Positions 7,301 to 14,642 are shown, counted from the first letter of the stretch. The stretch: 15,611 nucleotides of DNA from UBA1672 sp046542355 (GCA_046542355.1 JBKHBN010000040.1:1-15611), one strand, 5' to 3'. Numbers and translations are program-made. The notes: generated by a model not told the origin, from the sequence alone.

Positions 7301-7333
7301 CCCTTTCCCTGTTTTACGGGGAAAGGGTTTTTT
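7301..7333 (+). terminator. Intrinsic terminator upstream of hemN
   Basis: CCCTTTCCC (7301-7309) pairs perfectly with GGGAAAGGG (7319-7327) across a 9-base loop, followed by six T. It separates the Cys-rich protein gene from hemN. Confidence 0.92.
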
Positions 7334-7361
7334 GTTGTCCTCTCGGTCACAGCACTATAAT
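7332..7361 (+). promoter_or_regulatory. Candidate hemN promoter
   Basis: A consensus -10 TATAAT (7356-7361) is preceded at 18 bp by TTGTTG (7332-7337), a half-matching -35 that overlaps the T-tract of the upstream terminator. I found no FNR-type palindrome here, although hemN is often FNR-controlled. Confidence 0.4.
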
Positions 7362-7411
7362 GCGTTATAAAGCGTTTGACCCTATTGCGCTACGCCGCTA
7401 GGGTTTAAACT

Positions 7412-8791
7412 ATGTCTTGTTCAATCAAAGAAGTTATTCTCGGGATGGATCGCGCAGTGCCGCGTTATACCAGCTATCCCACTGCGCCTCATTTTCAGGG
7501 TATTGAGAACCCGCAGACTTTTGAATTATACGAAGACTGGCTCAAATCCATTTCCGGTGATATGCCGCTGTCTTTATATATCCATGTCCCTTTTTGCTCC
7601 AAAATGTGCTGGTATTGCGGGTGTCATACAAAAGTGACCAAACGCTATGACCCGATTGCCGATTATGTCCGGTTTGTTTTGAAGGAAATAGAGGTTTTAT
7701 CTGCGGTTTTAGGTCGGCGCTTGCCTGCAGCGCATATTCATTTTGGGGGCGGAACACCGGGGCTTCTTTCTCCTTTTGATTTTAGCGCGATTATGAAGGC
7801 GCTGGATGCGCATTTTGATATTGATTACAAAAATGGCGAGATCGCCATGGAAATTGATCCGCGCTCGGTTAATGAGGCGCGCGTCGAAAGTTATACGCGC
7901 CATGGATTAAACCGCGTATCGCTTGGCGTGCAGGATCTTCACAGCAAAACACTGGACGCTGTAAACCGCCCGCAGCCTTTTGAGCTGAGCATGGAGGCTG
8001 TTTCCTTGTTTAGACGATATGGCGTGGCGCGCTTTAACATTGATCTTCTTTATGGCCTGCCCCATCAAACGGTGGAAAGCATGGCGCAAACCATTGAGCG
8101 CTGCATGGCGCTAGCGCCTGATCGCCTGTCTTTGTTTGGCTATGCGCATGTGCCATGGATGAAAAAGCACATGAAACTGATTGATGAGGGCACTTTGCCT
8201 GACAAGAATGATCGTTATGATCTGTTTCGCACTGGCGAGGACGCGTTGCTTGGGTTTGGTTATGTGCCTATTGGTATTGATCATTTTGCAAAAGAAGATG
8301 ATCCGTTGGCGCGAGCAGCGCAGGCAGGAACATTGCAACGTAATTTTCAAGGCTATACAACCGACAAAGCTCTTGCGCTCATTGGCATTGGTGTTTCTTC
8401 CATTGGCAAGCTTGAACAGGGCTATGTGCAAAATGCCGTTGATATGCCGGTTTATAAGGATTCGATTCTCAATCAACGCCTGCCGGTGCGCAAATTTCTT
8501 TCTTTGAGCCATGAAGATCGATTACGAGCGCACATAATCGAGCGACTCATGTGCGACTTTCATGTCGATATACAAGATGTATGTCTTGCTCATGGGTTTG
8601 AAAAGAATCACCTTGAGAGTGTTTTGCCAAAACTGGAGCCTTTTGTGCAGCAAAATATGCTTGTTATTTCTGAAAATAAGGTCTTGACAATACTGCCTCA
8701 TGCACGGCTCGTTGCCCGCCTTATTTGCGCAGAATTCGATGCGTATTTTTCTTTTGCTCCGCAAAAACCCAGACATGCCAAAGCAATATAG
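7412..8791 (+). CDS. hemN: Oxygen-independent coproporphyrinogen III oxidase HemN
   Basis: HemN is a radical SAM enzyme that decarboxylates coproporphyrinogen III to protoporphyrinogen IX without O2, in haem biosynthesis. The protein has 459 residues, normal for true HemN. Motifs: RYTSYPTAPHF (18-28), typical of HemN rather than HemW; the cluster motif CSKMCWYCGC with C62, C66 and C69 binding [4Fe-4S] plus C71, the same numbering as E. coli HemN; HFGGGTPGLLS; EIDPRSV; RVSLGVQDL; FNIDLLYGLPHQT; the C-terminal HemN domain follows from about residue 360. The ATG at 7412 has only a weak RBS (AGGG about 8 bases upstream). A 6-bp inverted repeat (ACCCTA 7379-7384 with TAGGGT 7399-7404) sits in the leader. 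It heads the anaerobic block. Confidence 0.96.
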   Translation: MSCSIKEVILGMDRAVPRYTSYPTAPHFQGIENPQTFELYEDWLKSISGDMPLSLYIHVPFCSKMCWYCGCHTKVTKRYDPIADYVRFVLKEIEVLSAVLGRRLPAAHIHFGGGTPGLLSPFDFSAIMKALDAHFDIDYKNGEIAMEIDPRSVNEARVESYTRHGLNRVSLGVQDLHSKTLDAVNRPQPFELSMEAVSLFRRYGVARFNIDLLYGLPHQTVESMAQTIERCMALAPDRLSLFGYAHVPWMKKHMKLIDEGTLPDKNDRYDLFRTGEDALLGFGYVPIGIDHFAKEDDPLARAAQAGTLQRNFQGYTTDKALALIGIGVSSIGKLEQGYVQNAVDMPVYKDSILNQRLPVRKFLSLSHEDRLRAHIIERLMCDFHVDIQDVCLAHGFEKNHLESVLPKLEPFVQQNMLVISENKVLTILPHARLVARLICAEFDAYFSFAPQKPRHAKAI

Positions 8792-8885
8792 ATTCCACTC
8801 ACAGGGGGCGGGAAAAATGCATACTGTTTTATGCCGATTCGTCCACCTTTTTATCCAAAAGAGAATCTAAAAAACTTTCTTAAAA

Positions 8886-8899
8886 TTGACTTTGGTCAA
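8886..8899 (+). promoter_or_regulatory. FNR/FixK-type operator upstream of nrdD
   Basis: TTGACTTTGGTCAA is a perfect palindrome of the CRP/FNR-family form TTGAC-N4-GTCAA. Its centre (8892.5) lies about 41 bp before a start site predicted from a -10-like TATGCT (8921-8926), the position of a class II activator. It would turn on nrdDG when oxygen is scarce. Confidence 0.75.
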
Positions 8900-8905
8900 T
8901 CCACG

Positions 8906-8921
8906 AAAAGTTATTTTGTGT
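8906..8921 (+). promoter_or_regulatory. NrdR-like box 1 (distal)
   Basis: AAAAGTTATTTTGTGT matches the 16-bp NrdR consensus (acaCwAtATaTwGtgt) at 11 positions; the right half (TTTTGTGT) is good and the left half degenerate. Support comes mainly from its exact 32-bp centre-to-centre distance from box 2, the usual NrdR arrangement. Confidence 0.5.
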
Positions 8922-8936
8922 ATGCTAATAAGCATA
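8921..8936 (+). promoter_or_regulatory. Candidate -10 region of nrdD within a short palindrome
   Basis: TATGCT (8921-8926) and AGCATA (8931-8936) are inverted copies around AATA. TATGCT is placed correctly to be the -10 of an FNR class II promoter. The palindrome sits exactly between the two NrdR-like boxes. Whether the symmetry itself matters is unknown. Confidence 0.35.
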
Positions 8937-8937
8937 A

Positions 8938-8953
8938 CCACAACATCTTGTGG
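8938..8953 (+). promoter_or_regulatory. NrdR-like box 2 (proximal)
   Basis: CCACAACATCTTGTGG matches the NrdR consensus at 12 of 16 positions, including the CACAA/TTGTG core. It sits in a larger perfect inverted repeat (AACCACAA 8936-8943 with TTGTGGTT 8948-8955). NrdR represses ribonucleotide reductase genes when dATP is high. Position over or just after the expected start site fits repression. Confidence 0.65.
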
Positions 8954-9057
8954 TTCACCTAAATTTAATATACCAGACACGATATCTCTGCGCTTGTTCA
9001 GAGCGCCGCTTTCTTGTCTCACATTTTTGAATATAATAACAATGAGGATATAAAATC

Positions 9058-11109
9058 ATGCCCGACGCCCTTGCACAAAAGTTGTCTCCATCCAACGATT
9101 CTGCCCGCGAGGAGTCGAACATCGCCAGATTTTCTGAGCACCATCCTGCCAATCCTGATACTGATCAGATTGTTCCTTTGTTTGGTGGTACCGATGTCGA
9201 TTGCAGTGAAGCTGTTAGCGAATATATTTCCGGCTCTGACTGGCGCATCAGTGCCAATGCCAATACAGGCTATTCCAATGCCGGTATGATTAACAATATG
9301 GCCGGTAAGGTCATTGCCAATTTCTGGCTTGATGAAGTGTACTCCAAAGAGGAAGGGCTAGCACACCGTAATGGGGATGTGCATATTCACGATCTTGACT
9401 GTTTGACCGGTTACTGCGCGGGCTGGTCTTTGCGTGCCTTGCTCAATGAGGGGTTTAATGGTGTTGGGGGGCGTGTCTCCTCCCGTCCACCGCGCCATTT
9501 CCGCGAAGCTTTAGGCCAAATGAGCAACTTCCTTGGTATTTTGCAGTCTGAATGGGCGGGAGCTCAAGCTTTTTCCAGCTTTGATACTTATCTTGCGCCT
9601 TATGTTTTTTACGATAATCTGTCATTCAAGGAAGTCAAAAAAGCCATTCGCCAGTTTGTTTACAACCTGAATGTTCCGGCGCGCTGGGGGCAATCTCCAT
9701 TTACGAATATTACGCTTGATATTACCGTTCCCGAAGATTTACGCGAGCAGTTCCCAACCTATAATGATCTGCATTTGTTTAAAGGCATTGAAAGCGAAGA
9801 TCTTCTTTATCGCGCCATGCAGCGGGATATGGGAATACGCAGCCTTGAAGATATGACCTTCAAGCATTTCACAGAAGAAATGGAGATGATCTGCATTGCT
9901 TATTACGAGGTAATGACAGAAGGTGATTCTCATGGACAGCCCTTTACCTTTCCTATTCCAACGATCAACCTGACAGAAGATTTTGACTGGGACAGCAAAG
10001 TGGCCAATGCTATCTTTGATAATACAGCCAAAGTCGGCTCTTCTTATTTTCAGAACTTTATCGGCTCTCAATATATGATTGATAAGGAAACCGGCGAGCG
10101 CGTGCCCAATCCTGAGGCCTATTCTCCTGGAGCGGTGCGCTCTATGTGCTGCCGCTTGCAGCTTGACTTGCGGGAGCTTCTAAAAAGAGGAAACGGCTTG
10201 TTCGGCTCTGCGGAGATGACTGGATCTATCGGGGTTGTCACGCTGAACATGGCGCGGCTTGGTTATCGCTTTAGAGGAGATTATGAGGGCATGATGGGCG
10301 AGATTGACCGTCTGATGGATATCTCCAAATCGACGCTCGAGAAAAAACGTGTGTTTGCACAAAAAATGTATGATCGTGGTTTATATCCTTATACAGCGCG
10401 CTATTTACCGTTCTTCCGCAACCATTTCTCCACGATCGGCGTCAACGGTATGAATGAGATGATCCGCAATTTCACAAATGATGAACATGATATTACTGAT
10501 GAGAAAGGTATAAAGATGGGGCTGAATATTCTCGATCATATGCGCGAGCGCCTTGTAGCCTATCAGGAGGAAACAGGTAATCTATACAATCTTGAAGCCA
10601 CGCCTGCCGAAGGCACAACCTATCGCTTTGCCAAAGAAGACAAGAAGCGCTATGACGATATTATCCAGTCAGGCTTCGGTGAGAATATCTACTACACCAA
10701 TTCTTCTCAAATTCCGGCTGATCACACAGATGATCCATTTGAAGCGCTGGATCTGCAAAATGAAATGCAGTGTAAATATACGGGCGGAACGGTTTTTCAC
10801 CTTTATATGAATGAAAAGCTATCAAGCGCAGAGGCGTGCAAGCGATTTGTCAAAAAGGTAATTAGCAACTATCAGATGCCTTATATCACTGTTACTCCTG
10901 TCTTTTCTGTGTGTGATACGCATGGCTATTTAAATGGCGAGCAGCCCGAATGCCCGCATTGCGGAGAAAAGACAAAAGTCTGGACGCGCGTTATGGGTTA
11001 TTTGCGCCCCGTGGACAGTTTTAATACCGGAAAGCAAGGCGAGCACAACGAGCGTAAGCACTTTAAAGAAGAGTGGGTTGAAACTGGAAATCTTTTCTCC
11101 GGCGTATAA
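9058..11109 (+). CDS. nrdD: Anaerobic (class III) ribonucleoside-triphosphate reductase NrdD
   Basis: NrdD reduces ribonucleoside triphosphates to deoxyribonucleotides with a glycyl radical, in the cytoplasm without O2. The protein has 683 residues. Seen: NGDVHIHDLDCLTGYCAGWS (105-124), NVPARWGQSPFTNI (205-218), the MCCRLQ cysteine region (363-368), GSIGVVTLNMARLGY (389-403), a C-terminal zinc site (CDTHGY with C619, then CPHCG with C632 and C635) and the glycyl-radical loop RVMGYLRP, with G647 the probable radical residue. The N-terminus enters the catalytic fold within about 60 residues, so the usual ~90-residue ATP-cone that senses dATP/ATP appears to be missing. The ATG at 9058 follows AGGA by 9 bases, and an in-frame stop lies just upstream, so the short N-terminus is real. 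nrdG follows 28 bp later. Confidence 0.97.
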   Translation: MPDALAQKLSPSNDSAREESNIARFSEHHPANPDTDQIVPLFGGTDVDCSEAVSEYISGSDWRISANANTGYSNAGMINNMAGKVIANFWLDEVYSKEEGLAHRNGDVHIHDLDCLTGYCAGWSLRALLNEGFNGVGGRVSSRPPRHFREALGQMSNFLGILQSEWAGAQAFSSFDTYLAPYVFYDNLSFKEVKKAIRQFVYNLNVPARWGQSPFTNITLDITVPEDLREQFPTYNDLHLFKGIESEDLLYRAMQRDMGIRSLEDMTFKHFTEEMEMICIAYYEVMTEGDSHGQPFTFPIPTINLTEDFDWDSKVANAIFDNTAKVGSSYFQNFIGSQYMIDKETGERVPNPEAYSPGAVRSMCCRLQLDLRELLKRGNGLFGSAEMTGSIGVVTLNMARLGYRFRGDYEGMMGEIDRLMDISKSTLEKKRVFAQKMYDRGLYPYTARYLPFFRNHFSTIGVNGMNEMIRNFTNDEHDITDEKGIKMGLNILDHMRERLVAYQEETGNLYNLEATPAEGTTYRFAKEDKKRYDDIIQSGFGENIYYTNSSQIPADHTDDPFEALDLQNEMQCKYTGGTVFHLYMNEKLSSAEACKRFVKKVISNYQMPYITVTPVFSVCDTHGYLNGEQPECPHCGEKTKVWTRVMGYLRPVDSFNTGKQGEHNERKHFKEEWVETGNLFSGV

Positions 11110-11137
11110 TGGAGAAAGAGACAGGAGGGCTTAACTC

Positions 11138-11905
11138 ATGGGTCATATTGATGTAGCCGAGCGGCCATCTGCCGATGATGTGGGGAATCATGATGGGCGC
11201 CGGGTAAAGAGCAGCGCTCTACCTATATATAGCGTTACACCTTTTACCATGCTCGACTTCCCGGATCATACAGCCTGCATTGTCTGGTTTTCGGGGTGTA
11301 ATATGCGCTGTCCTTATTGCCACAACCCGACTTTGGTTAAAGGCAAGGGACGCGGATCTATTGATGAGGTTATGGCGTTTTTAAAAAAGCGTCAGGGATT
11401 GCTTGATGGTGTAGTGCTCACCGGCGGCGAGGCCAGCGTTTATCCCGGACTGCCTGATTTTATCCGCGCTGTAAAGGCTTTGGGCTATGCGGTAAAGCTC
11501 GATACTAATGGTTTGCGCCCGGATATTATCGCGCATTTTCTGGATGAAGGATTTCTGGATTACATTGCGCTGGATTACAAAGCGCCGCCAGCCAAATTCA
11601 AAACCGCCACGGGAGTGGATAAATATTCTGATTTCGAGAAAACCCTGTCGCTGTTATGCGCGCAAGATGCCGTGAATTTTGAGCTGCGCACCACGGTGCA
11701 TACAAAGCTGATGGATGAGGCGGATGTGAGCGCTATTATCAATGATCTGGGGGCGCGGGGCTATCGCGGTACATATTATGTGCAAAATTTTATCAATGAT
11801 AATGACCGTCCGACTTTAGGGATGATCGGCGCGCAAGAGCGGGCGCTTGATACGTCCGCCCTGCCTGAGCCTAAGGGCTTTAGGGTTGATTACCGGAATT
11901 TTTAG
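11138..11905 (+). CDS. nrdG: Anaerobic ribonucleotide reductase activating protein (radical SAM, NrdG2/TIGR02495 type)
   Basis: This radical SAM activase makes the glycyl radical on NrdD. The protein has 255 residues. The CxxxCxxC motif is CNMRCPYC (C54, C58, C61), preceded by TPFTMLDFPDHTACIVWFSG, the typical entry of PFL-activase-like and NrdG2 enzymes. VVLTGGEASVYPGL is the GGE SAM-binding motif, and KLDTNGLRPD and DYIALDYKAP follow the TIM-barrel pattern. The length exceeds E. coli NrdG (154) and matches the longer TIGR02495 form. The first ~25 residues look disordered. The ATG follows AGGAGG by 9 bases, 28 bp after nrdD, so they form an operon. The gene ends 13 bp before an opposing gene. 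I see no strong terminator between them. Confidence 0.94.
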   Translation: MGHIDVAERPSADDVGNHDGRRVKSSALPIYSVTPFTMLDFPDHTACIVWFSGCNMRCPYCHNPTLVKGKGRGSIDEVMAFLKKRQGLLDGVVLTGGEASVYPGLPDFIRAVKALGYAVKLDTNGLRPDIIAHFLDEGFLDYIALDYKAPPAKFKTATGVDKYSDFEKTLSLLCAQDAVNFELRTTVHTKLMDEADVSAIINDLGARGYRGTYYVQNFINDNDRPTLGMIGAQERALDTSALPEPKGFRVDYRNF

Positions 11906-11918
11906 ATTAAGTGGGTTA

Positions 11919-12401
11919 TTAAACCGGTTCCGGCGTTCTCAGCCGAGCTTTTTTTTGCAGCAGAGCCTGCTTTGCAGTTTCAATATCATTTTTCATGGCC
12001 TCGACAAACATTGTCCCGCGACCTCTTTTATGATGTTCAGACATTGCTTTCGCGGCTACCAGAATGTCGCTCTCTATAGCTTTGGCACGTGCTGCCTTAA
12101 ATTGAATATCATGAAATTTAGGATGGTCTTGGGCGCAGTTTTTACCATCTCCTATATTAGCAGCGATTTGTTTCCTCATTTCCGGAGAGTCATGACCCTC
12201 AAGAAAGGCGAGAAGATCCTCTACAGGAACGTCCTCCACTATATCCTGTAGTGTACCTGGTTGAAATATCCTGTCTCCAATTGATATGCGTTCCTCGGCC
12301 ATAAGTTGATCTATGGTTGGTCTTATCAGGCCTGATGCTCTGGCAAAATCAGTTATTCTTGCTCCCAGAGTTTCTAATCCTGATTGTATTGGAAAAAGCA
12401 T
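11919..12401 (-). CDS. Unknown small protein, paralog of the adjacent gene (copy A)
   Basis: A 160-residue protein of a family I do not recognise, soluble and mostly helical. The middle (ERISIGDRIFQPGTL, then VEDLLAFLEG and IQFKAARAKAIESDILVAAK) aligns with the neighbouring 130-residue protein: shared I-x-I..RI, GTL, DL-x-x-FLE and A.RA..I..DI..A positions. Copy A has an extra N-terminal segment and a ~35-residue C-terminal helix rich in Lys/Arg. I choose the ATG at 12399-12401 (weak AGAAGA RBS). An upstream TTG at 12459-12461 would add 20 residues but lacks an RBS and overlaps a TTGACA promoter element. It is transcribed toward nrdG on the opposite strand. Confidence 0.68.
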   Translation of the reverse strand: MLFPIQSGLETLGARITDFARASGLIRPTIDQLMAEERISIGDRIFQPGTLQDIVEDVPVEDLLAFLEGHDSPEMRKQIAANIGDGKNCAQDHPKFHDIQFKAARAKAIESDILVAAKAMSEHHKRGRGTMFVEAMKNDIETAKQALLQKKARLRTPEPV

Positions 12402-12432
12402 TGTTGTTTCTTCTGTTATTGTCTTTATTATG

Positions 12433-12461
12433 GATAATTTACTATATAATTTTGTTGTCAA
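12433..12461 (-). promoter_or_regulatory. Possible promoter for copy A
   Basis: A perfect -35 TTGACA (12456-12461, minus strand) lies in an AT-rich stretch. At 17 bp the -10 would be ATTATC (12433-12438), a poor match. The identical hexamer in front of copy B makes it worth noting. Confidence 0.3.
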
Positions 12462-12491
12462 TCTGTGAGCATACCAAATAACGGGTGCTGT

Positions 12492-12884
12492 CTAGGCTGG
12501 TTCTTTTGGTAAGGGTTCTTGTGGCTTATATCCAAGTTCACTTCTGGCCGCTCTTATATCCTCATCAATGAGCTGCGCTCTTCTTGCCAAGAACTCAGCA
12601 TCTTCAGTGTCAAACACCGGCTCTCCTTCTCGAAAAAAATCAGCGATAGTAGATTCACGTTCCCTACGTTCATGTTTCGTTTCCCATTGCTCCAGAAACG
12701 ATTCGAGGTCATCACGAGAAAATTCCTTTATATTTTCACTGAGTGTTCCCACTGTGATCCTTGCTCCGGCAATTTGTATTTTTTCAGAGGCAAGCCTTCT
12801 TTGTATGCGCTTCTTACGCTCTTGATCCGGCGTTCTGCCTGCCGTATTTCCGAAGATTGATTCCAGAAAACTAGGAATGTGCAC
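12492..12884 (-). CDS. Unknown small protein, paralog of the adjacent gene (copy B)
   Basis: A 130-residue charged, probably soluble helical protein with no recognised domain. It starts with GTG at 12882-12884, eight bases after AAGGA, and is preceded by a good promoter. The core (SEKIQIAGARITVGTL, DDLESFLEQWE, DAEFLARRAQLIDEDIRAAR) aligns with copy A, so the two arose by duplication and then diverged. The N-terminal ~30 residues are basic (QERKKRIQRRLAS). The C-terminus (PQEPLPKEPA) is Pro-rich and flexible. The gene sits between nrdG and ubiT, on the strand opposite both. No transposase or toxin hallmark is visible. Function unknown. Confidence 0.72.
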   Translation of the reverse strand: MHIPSFLESIFGNTAGRTPDQERKKRIQRRLASEKIQIAGARITVGTLSENIKEFSRDDLESFLEQWETKHERRERESTIADFFREGEPVFDTEDAEFLARRAQLIDEDIRAARSELGYKPQEPLPKEPA

Positions 12885-12919
12885 TGTCTTTATCCTTTTT
12901 TATTTTTAAATGTTGTGGC

Positions 12920-12949
12920 AATATAGTGCTTTACTTCATGTTTTGTCAA
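12920..12949 (-). promoter_or_regulatory. Sigma-70-type promoter for copy B
   Basis: On the minus strand, TTGACA (12944-12949) and TATATT (12920-12925) are separated by 18 bp and lie about 36 bp upstream of the GTG start. Both hexamers are near consensus. Confidence 0.7.
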
Positions 12950-12971
12950 TTTCCCCCCCAGCGGGTGGGGT

Positions 12972-12985
12972 TTGATCAATATCTC
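12972..12985 (+). promoter_or_regulatory. Weak FNR-like site upstream of ubiT
   Basis: TTGATCAATATCTC has a perfect left half (TTGAT) and a 3-of-5 right half (ATCTC for ATCAA) at the right spacing, 78 bp before the ubiT start. ubiTUV genes are oxygen-controlled in other bacteria. The site is degenerate and could be chance. Confidence 0.3.
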
Positions 12986-13063
12986 TTGATATCTCCCCTT
13001 GCGTAAAGGTGGCTTAGAGAGTAGATTCCTTTTTCCCAAAGATCCAAGATAAAAGAGCAGCAC

Positions 13064-13567
13064 ATGAACGCGCAGCGATTTAAAGATATTCCAGGAGCGC
13101 TTTTGCACCCGGTTCCCATAGCGGTTTACCAGCCTGCCCTGCGGCGGATTGCTCGTTTCATTGCAGAAAAACACCCGGATTTATTTGCACGGTTGGGTGA
13201 TGATGTTCATAAGGCGTTTTTAATTAATCCGACCAATATGCCCTTTGTTTTGCTCTTGGAGCCAGATCCTGATTTTGTGTCGCTGGAGGCGTATCGCAGC
13301 GCGGAAGGACTAGATTATGATGCGAGCATTACAGGCAGTTTCTTGAATTTATTGCGCATGATTGATGTCGATCTGGACGGAGATGCGCTATTTTTTAGCC
13401 GTGATTTAAAAATCGAGGGCGATACAGAGGCGATTGTGCGTTTGCGCAATGCTATGGATGATATTGAAGGCAGTGTCGCAGGTGATGTTGCCAGTATGTT
13501 TGGGCCATTGGGGCGCGGCGTTCTGGCTTCCTTGCGCCGTTTGGGAGAAGACAGACACGCTGTTTAA
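13064..13567 (+). CDS. ubiT: UbiT, SCP2-domain accessory factor for anaerobic ubiquinone synthesis
   Basis: UbiT is the lipid-binding (SCP2-fold) partner of UbiU and UbiV in the O2-independent ubiquinone pathway, thought to bind the polyprenyl intermediates. The protein has 167 residues, similar to E. coli UbiT (YhbT). The diagnostic C-terminal SCP2 segment is ALFFSRDLKIEGDTEAIVRL (108-127), followed by RNAMDD. The N-terminal helix LHPVPIAVYQPALRRIARFI (14-33) and YDASITGSFLNLLRM also fit the family. The ATG at 13064 has AAGAG six bases upstream. ubiU starts 25 bp after its stop, so ubiTUV form one operon. Confidence 0.93.
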   Translation: MNAQRFKDIPGALLHPVPIAVYQPALRRIARFIAEKHPDLFARLGDDVHKAFLINPTNMPFVLLLEPDPDFVSLEAYRSAEGLDYDASITGSFLNLLRMIDVDLDGDALFFSRDLKIEGDTEAIVRLRNAMDDIEGSVAGDVASMFGPLGRGVLASLRRLGEDRHAV

Positions 13568-13592
13568 ATATAAACAAGAAGGAGCATTTGTC

Positions 13593-14636
13593 ATGTCATC
13601 TGCACACACTGCTCGCGTAGAAAATCACAATTATACAAAACCCGAACTGGTTTGCCCGGCGGGAACGCCTGCAGCTTTACGCACGGCTGTTGATGCCGGA
13701 GCTGGCGCCGTTTATTGCGGGTTCCAGAATGAGACCAATGCACGAAATTTTGCCGGGCTGAATTTTACAACCGAGGAACTGGAGCGCTCTGTCGGCTATG
13801 CACATGACAAGGGGAGCAAGGTCTTGCTGGCAACCAATACATTCCCGCCAGCCGGACGGTTTGATTTATGGAAGGAAGCTGTGGATACAGGGGCGCGGCT
13901 GGGGGTTGATGCTTTTATTGTCGCTGATATTGGAGTAGCGCGCTATATCGCTGATACATATCCTGATTTGCGATTGCATTTGTCGGTGCAGGCTGCGGCG
14001 TCTTCTGTGGAGTCTATCCAGTATTACTGCCGCGAGTTCAATGTGAAGCGAGTCGTGTTGCCGCGCATTCTCACCGTTGAGGAAATCAAAGCGATTAATG
14101 ATGAAATCCCATGCGAGCTTGAGACTTTTATTTTTGGGAATCACGGGCTGATGGTAGAGGGCCGGTGCTCGTTGTCGAATTATGTGACCGGCGTTTCAAC
14201 CAATATGGACGGTGCGTGCTCGCCAGCTTCGCATGTAAAATATGAGGAAGATGAGGCGGGAAACTTATCAACCAAGCTCAATGGTTACACTATTGATTGC
14301 TTTGGCTGTGGCGAGAAAGCAGGATATCCTACTGTATGCAAGGGGCGCTATCATGCTCCGGTTCGCGCGGACGGGAAAGGTTATTATGCGTTTGAAGAAC
14401 CGATCAGCTTAAACCTGTCGGGTCTTTTGCCTGATTTGATGAAGGCCGGTGTCAGTGCGCTCAAGATTGAGGGGCGTCAACGCAGCCGCGCCTATGTGCA
14501 AAAGGTTGTCTCTTCTTTCGCTCAGGCCATTGACAATATTATGGCAGGGCGTGATCCCGATCTGCCCAGCCTGATTGCTCTGACGGAAGGAAGCAAGGAG
14601 ACACAAGGTGCTTTCAAAACCAAAGCCTGGAGGTAA
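13593..14636 (+). CDS. ubiU: UbiU, U32-family O2-independent hydroxylase subunit
   Basis: UbiU pairs with UbiV to hydroxylate the ubiquinone ring without O2; both are U32-family proteins carrying [4Fe-4S]. The protein has 347 residues (E. coli about 331), with a slightly longer N-terminus. Motifs: ELVCPAGTPAALRTAVDAGA, TNARNFAGLNFT, EGRCSLSNYVTG, GACSPASHVKY, GYPTVCKGRY and ALKIEGRQRS. E. coli UbiU binds its cluster with C169, C176, C193 and C232. Here the last three correspond to C192, C209 and C249, but the C169 position is G185 (FGNHGLMVEGRC, against FGSLCIMSEGRC). Two extra cysteines, C236 and C239 (DCFGCG), are present instead. The ATG at 13593 follows GAAGGAG by about 8 bases; an upstream frame extension lies inside ubiT and is not used. 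Confidence 0.94.
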   Translation: MSSAHTARVENHNYTKPELVCPAGTPAALRTAVDAGAGAVYCGFQNETNARNFAGLNFTTEELERSVGYAHDKGSKVLLATNTFPPAGRFDLWKEAVDTGARLGVDAFIVADIGVARYIADTYPDLRLHLSVQAAASSVESIQYYCREFNVKRVVLPRILTVEEIKAINDEIPCELETFIFGNHGLMVEGRCSLSNYVTGVSTNMDGACSPASHVKYEEDEAGNLSTKLNGYTIDCFGCGEKAGYPTVCKGRYHAPVRADGKGYYAFEEPISLNLSGLLPDLMKAGVSALKIEGRQRSRAYVQKVVSSFAQAIDNIMAGRDPDLPSLIALTEGSKETQGAFKTKAWR

Positions 14637-14642
14637 TTGATT

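Noticed and set aside
7374..7388. FNR-like half site before hemN (TTGAC...)
   Set aside because: Only the left half matches; the right half is TTGCG-like, so no palindrome exists.
8111..8512. Minus-strand 133-codon ORF within hemN
   Set aside because: Antisense to clear HemN motifs, without its own RBS or recognisable domain.
11931..11956. Terminator for nrdG (CGGC/GCCG stem followed by eight T)
   Set aside because: The stem has only four pairs with a 7-base loop and lies inside the 3' end of the opposing gene; too weak to call.
13434..13592. N-terminal extension of UbiU by 53 residues
   Set aside because: It overlaps ubiT in another frame and lacks family similarity; the ATG at 13593 has a strong RBS.
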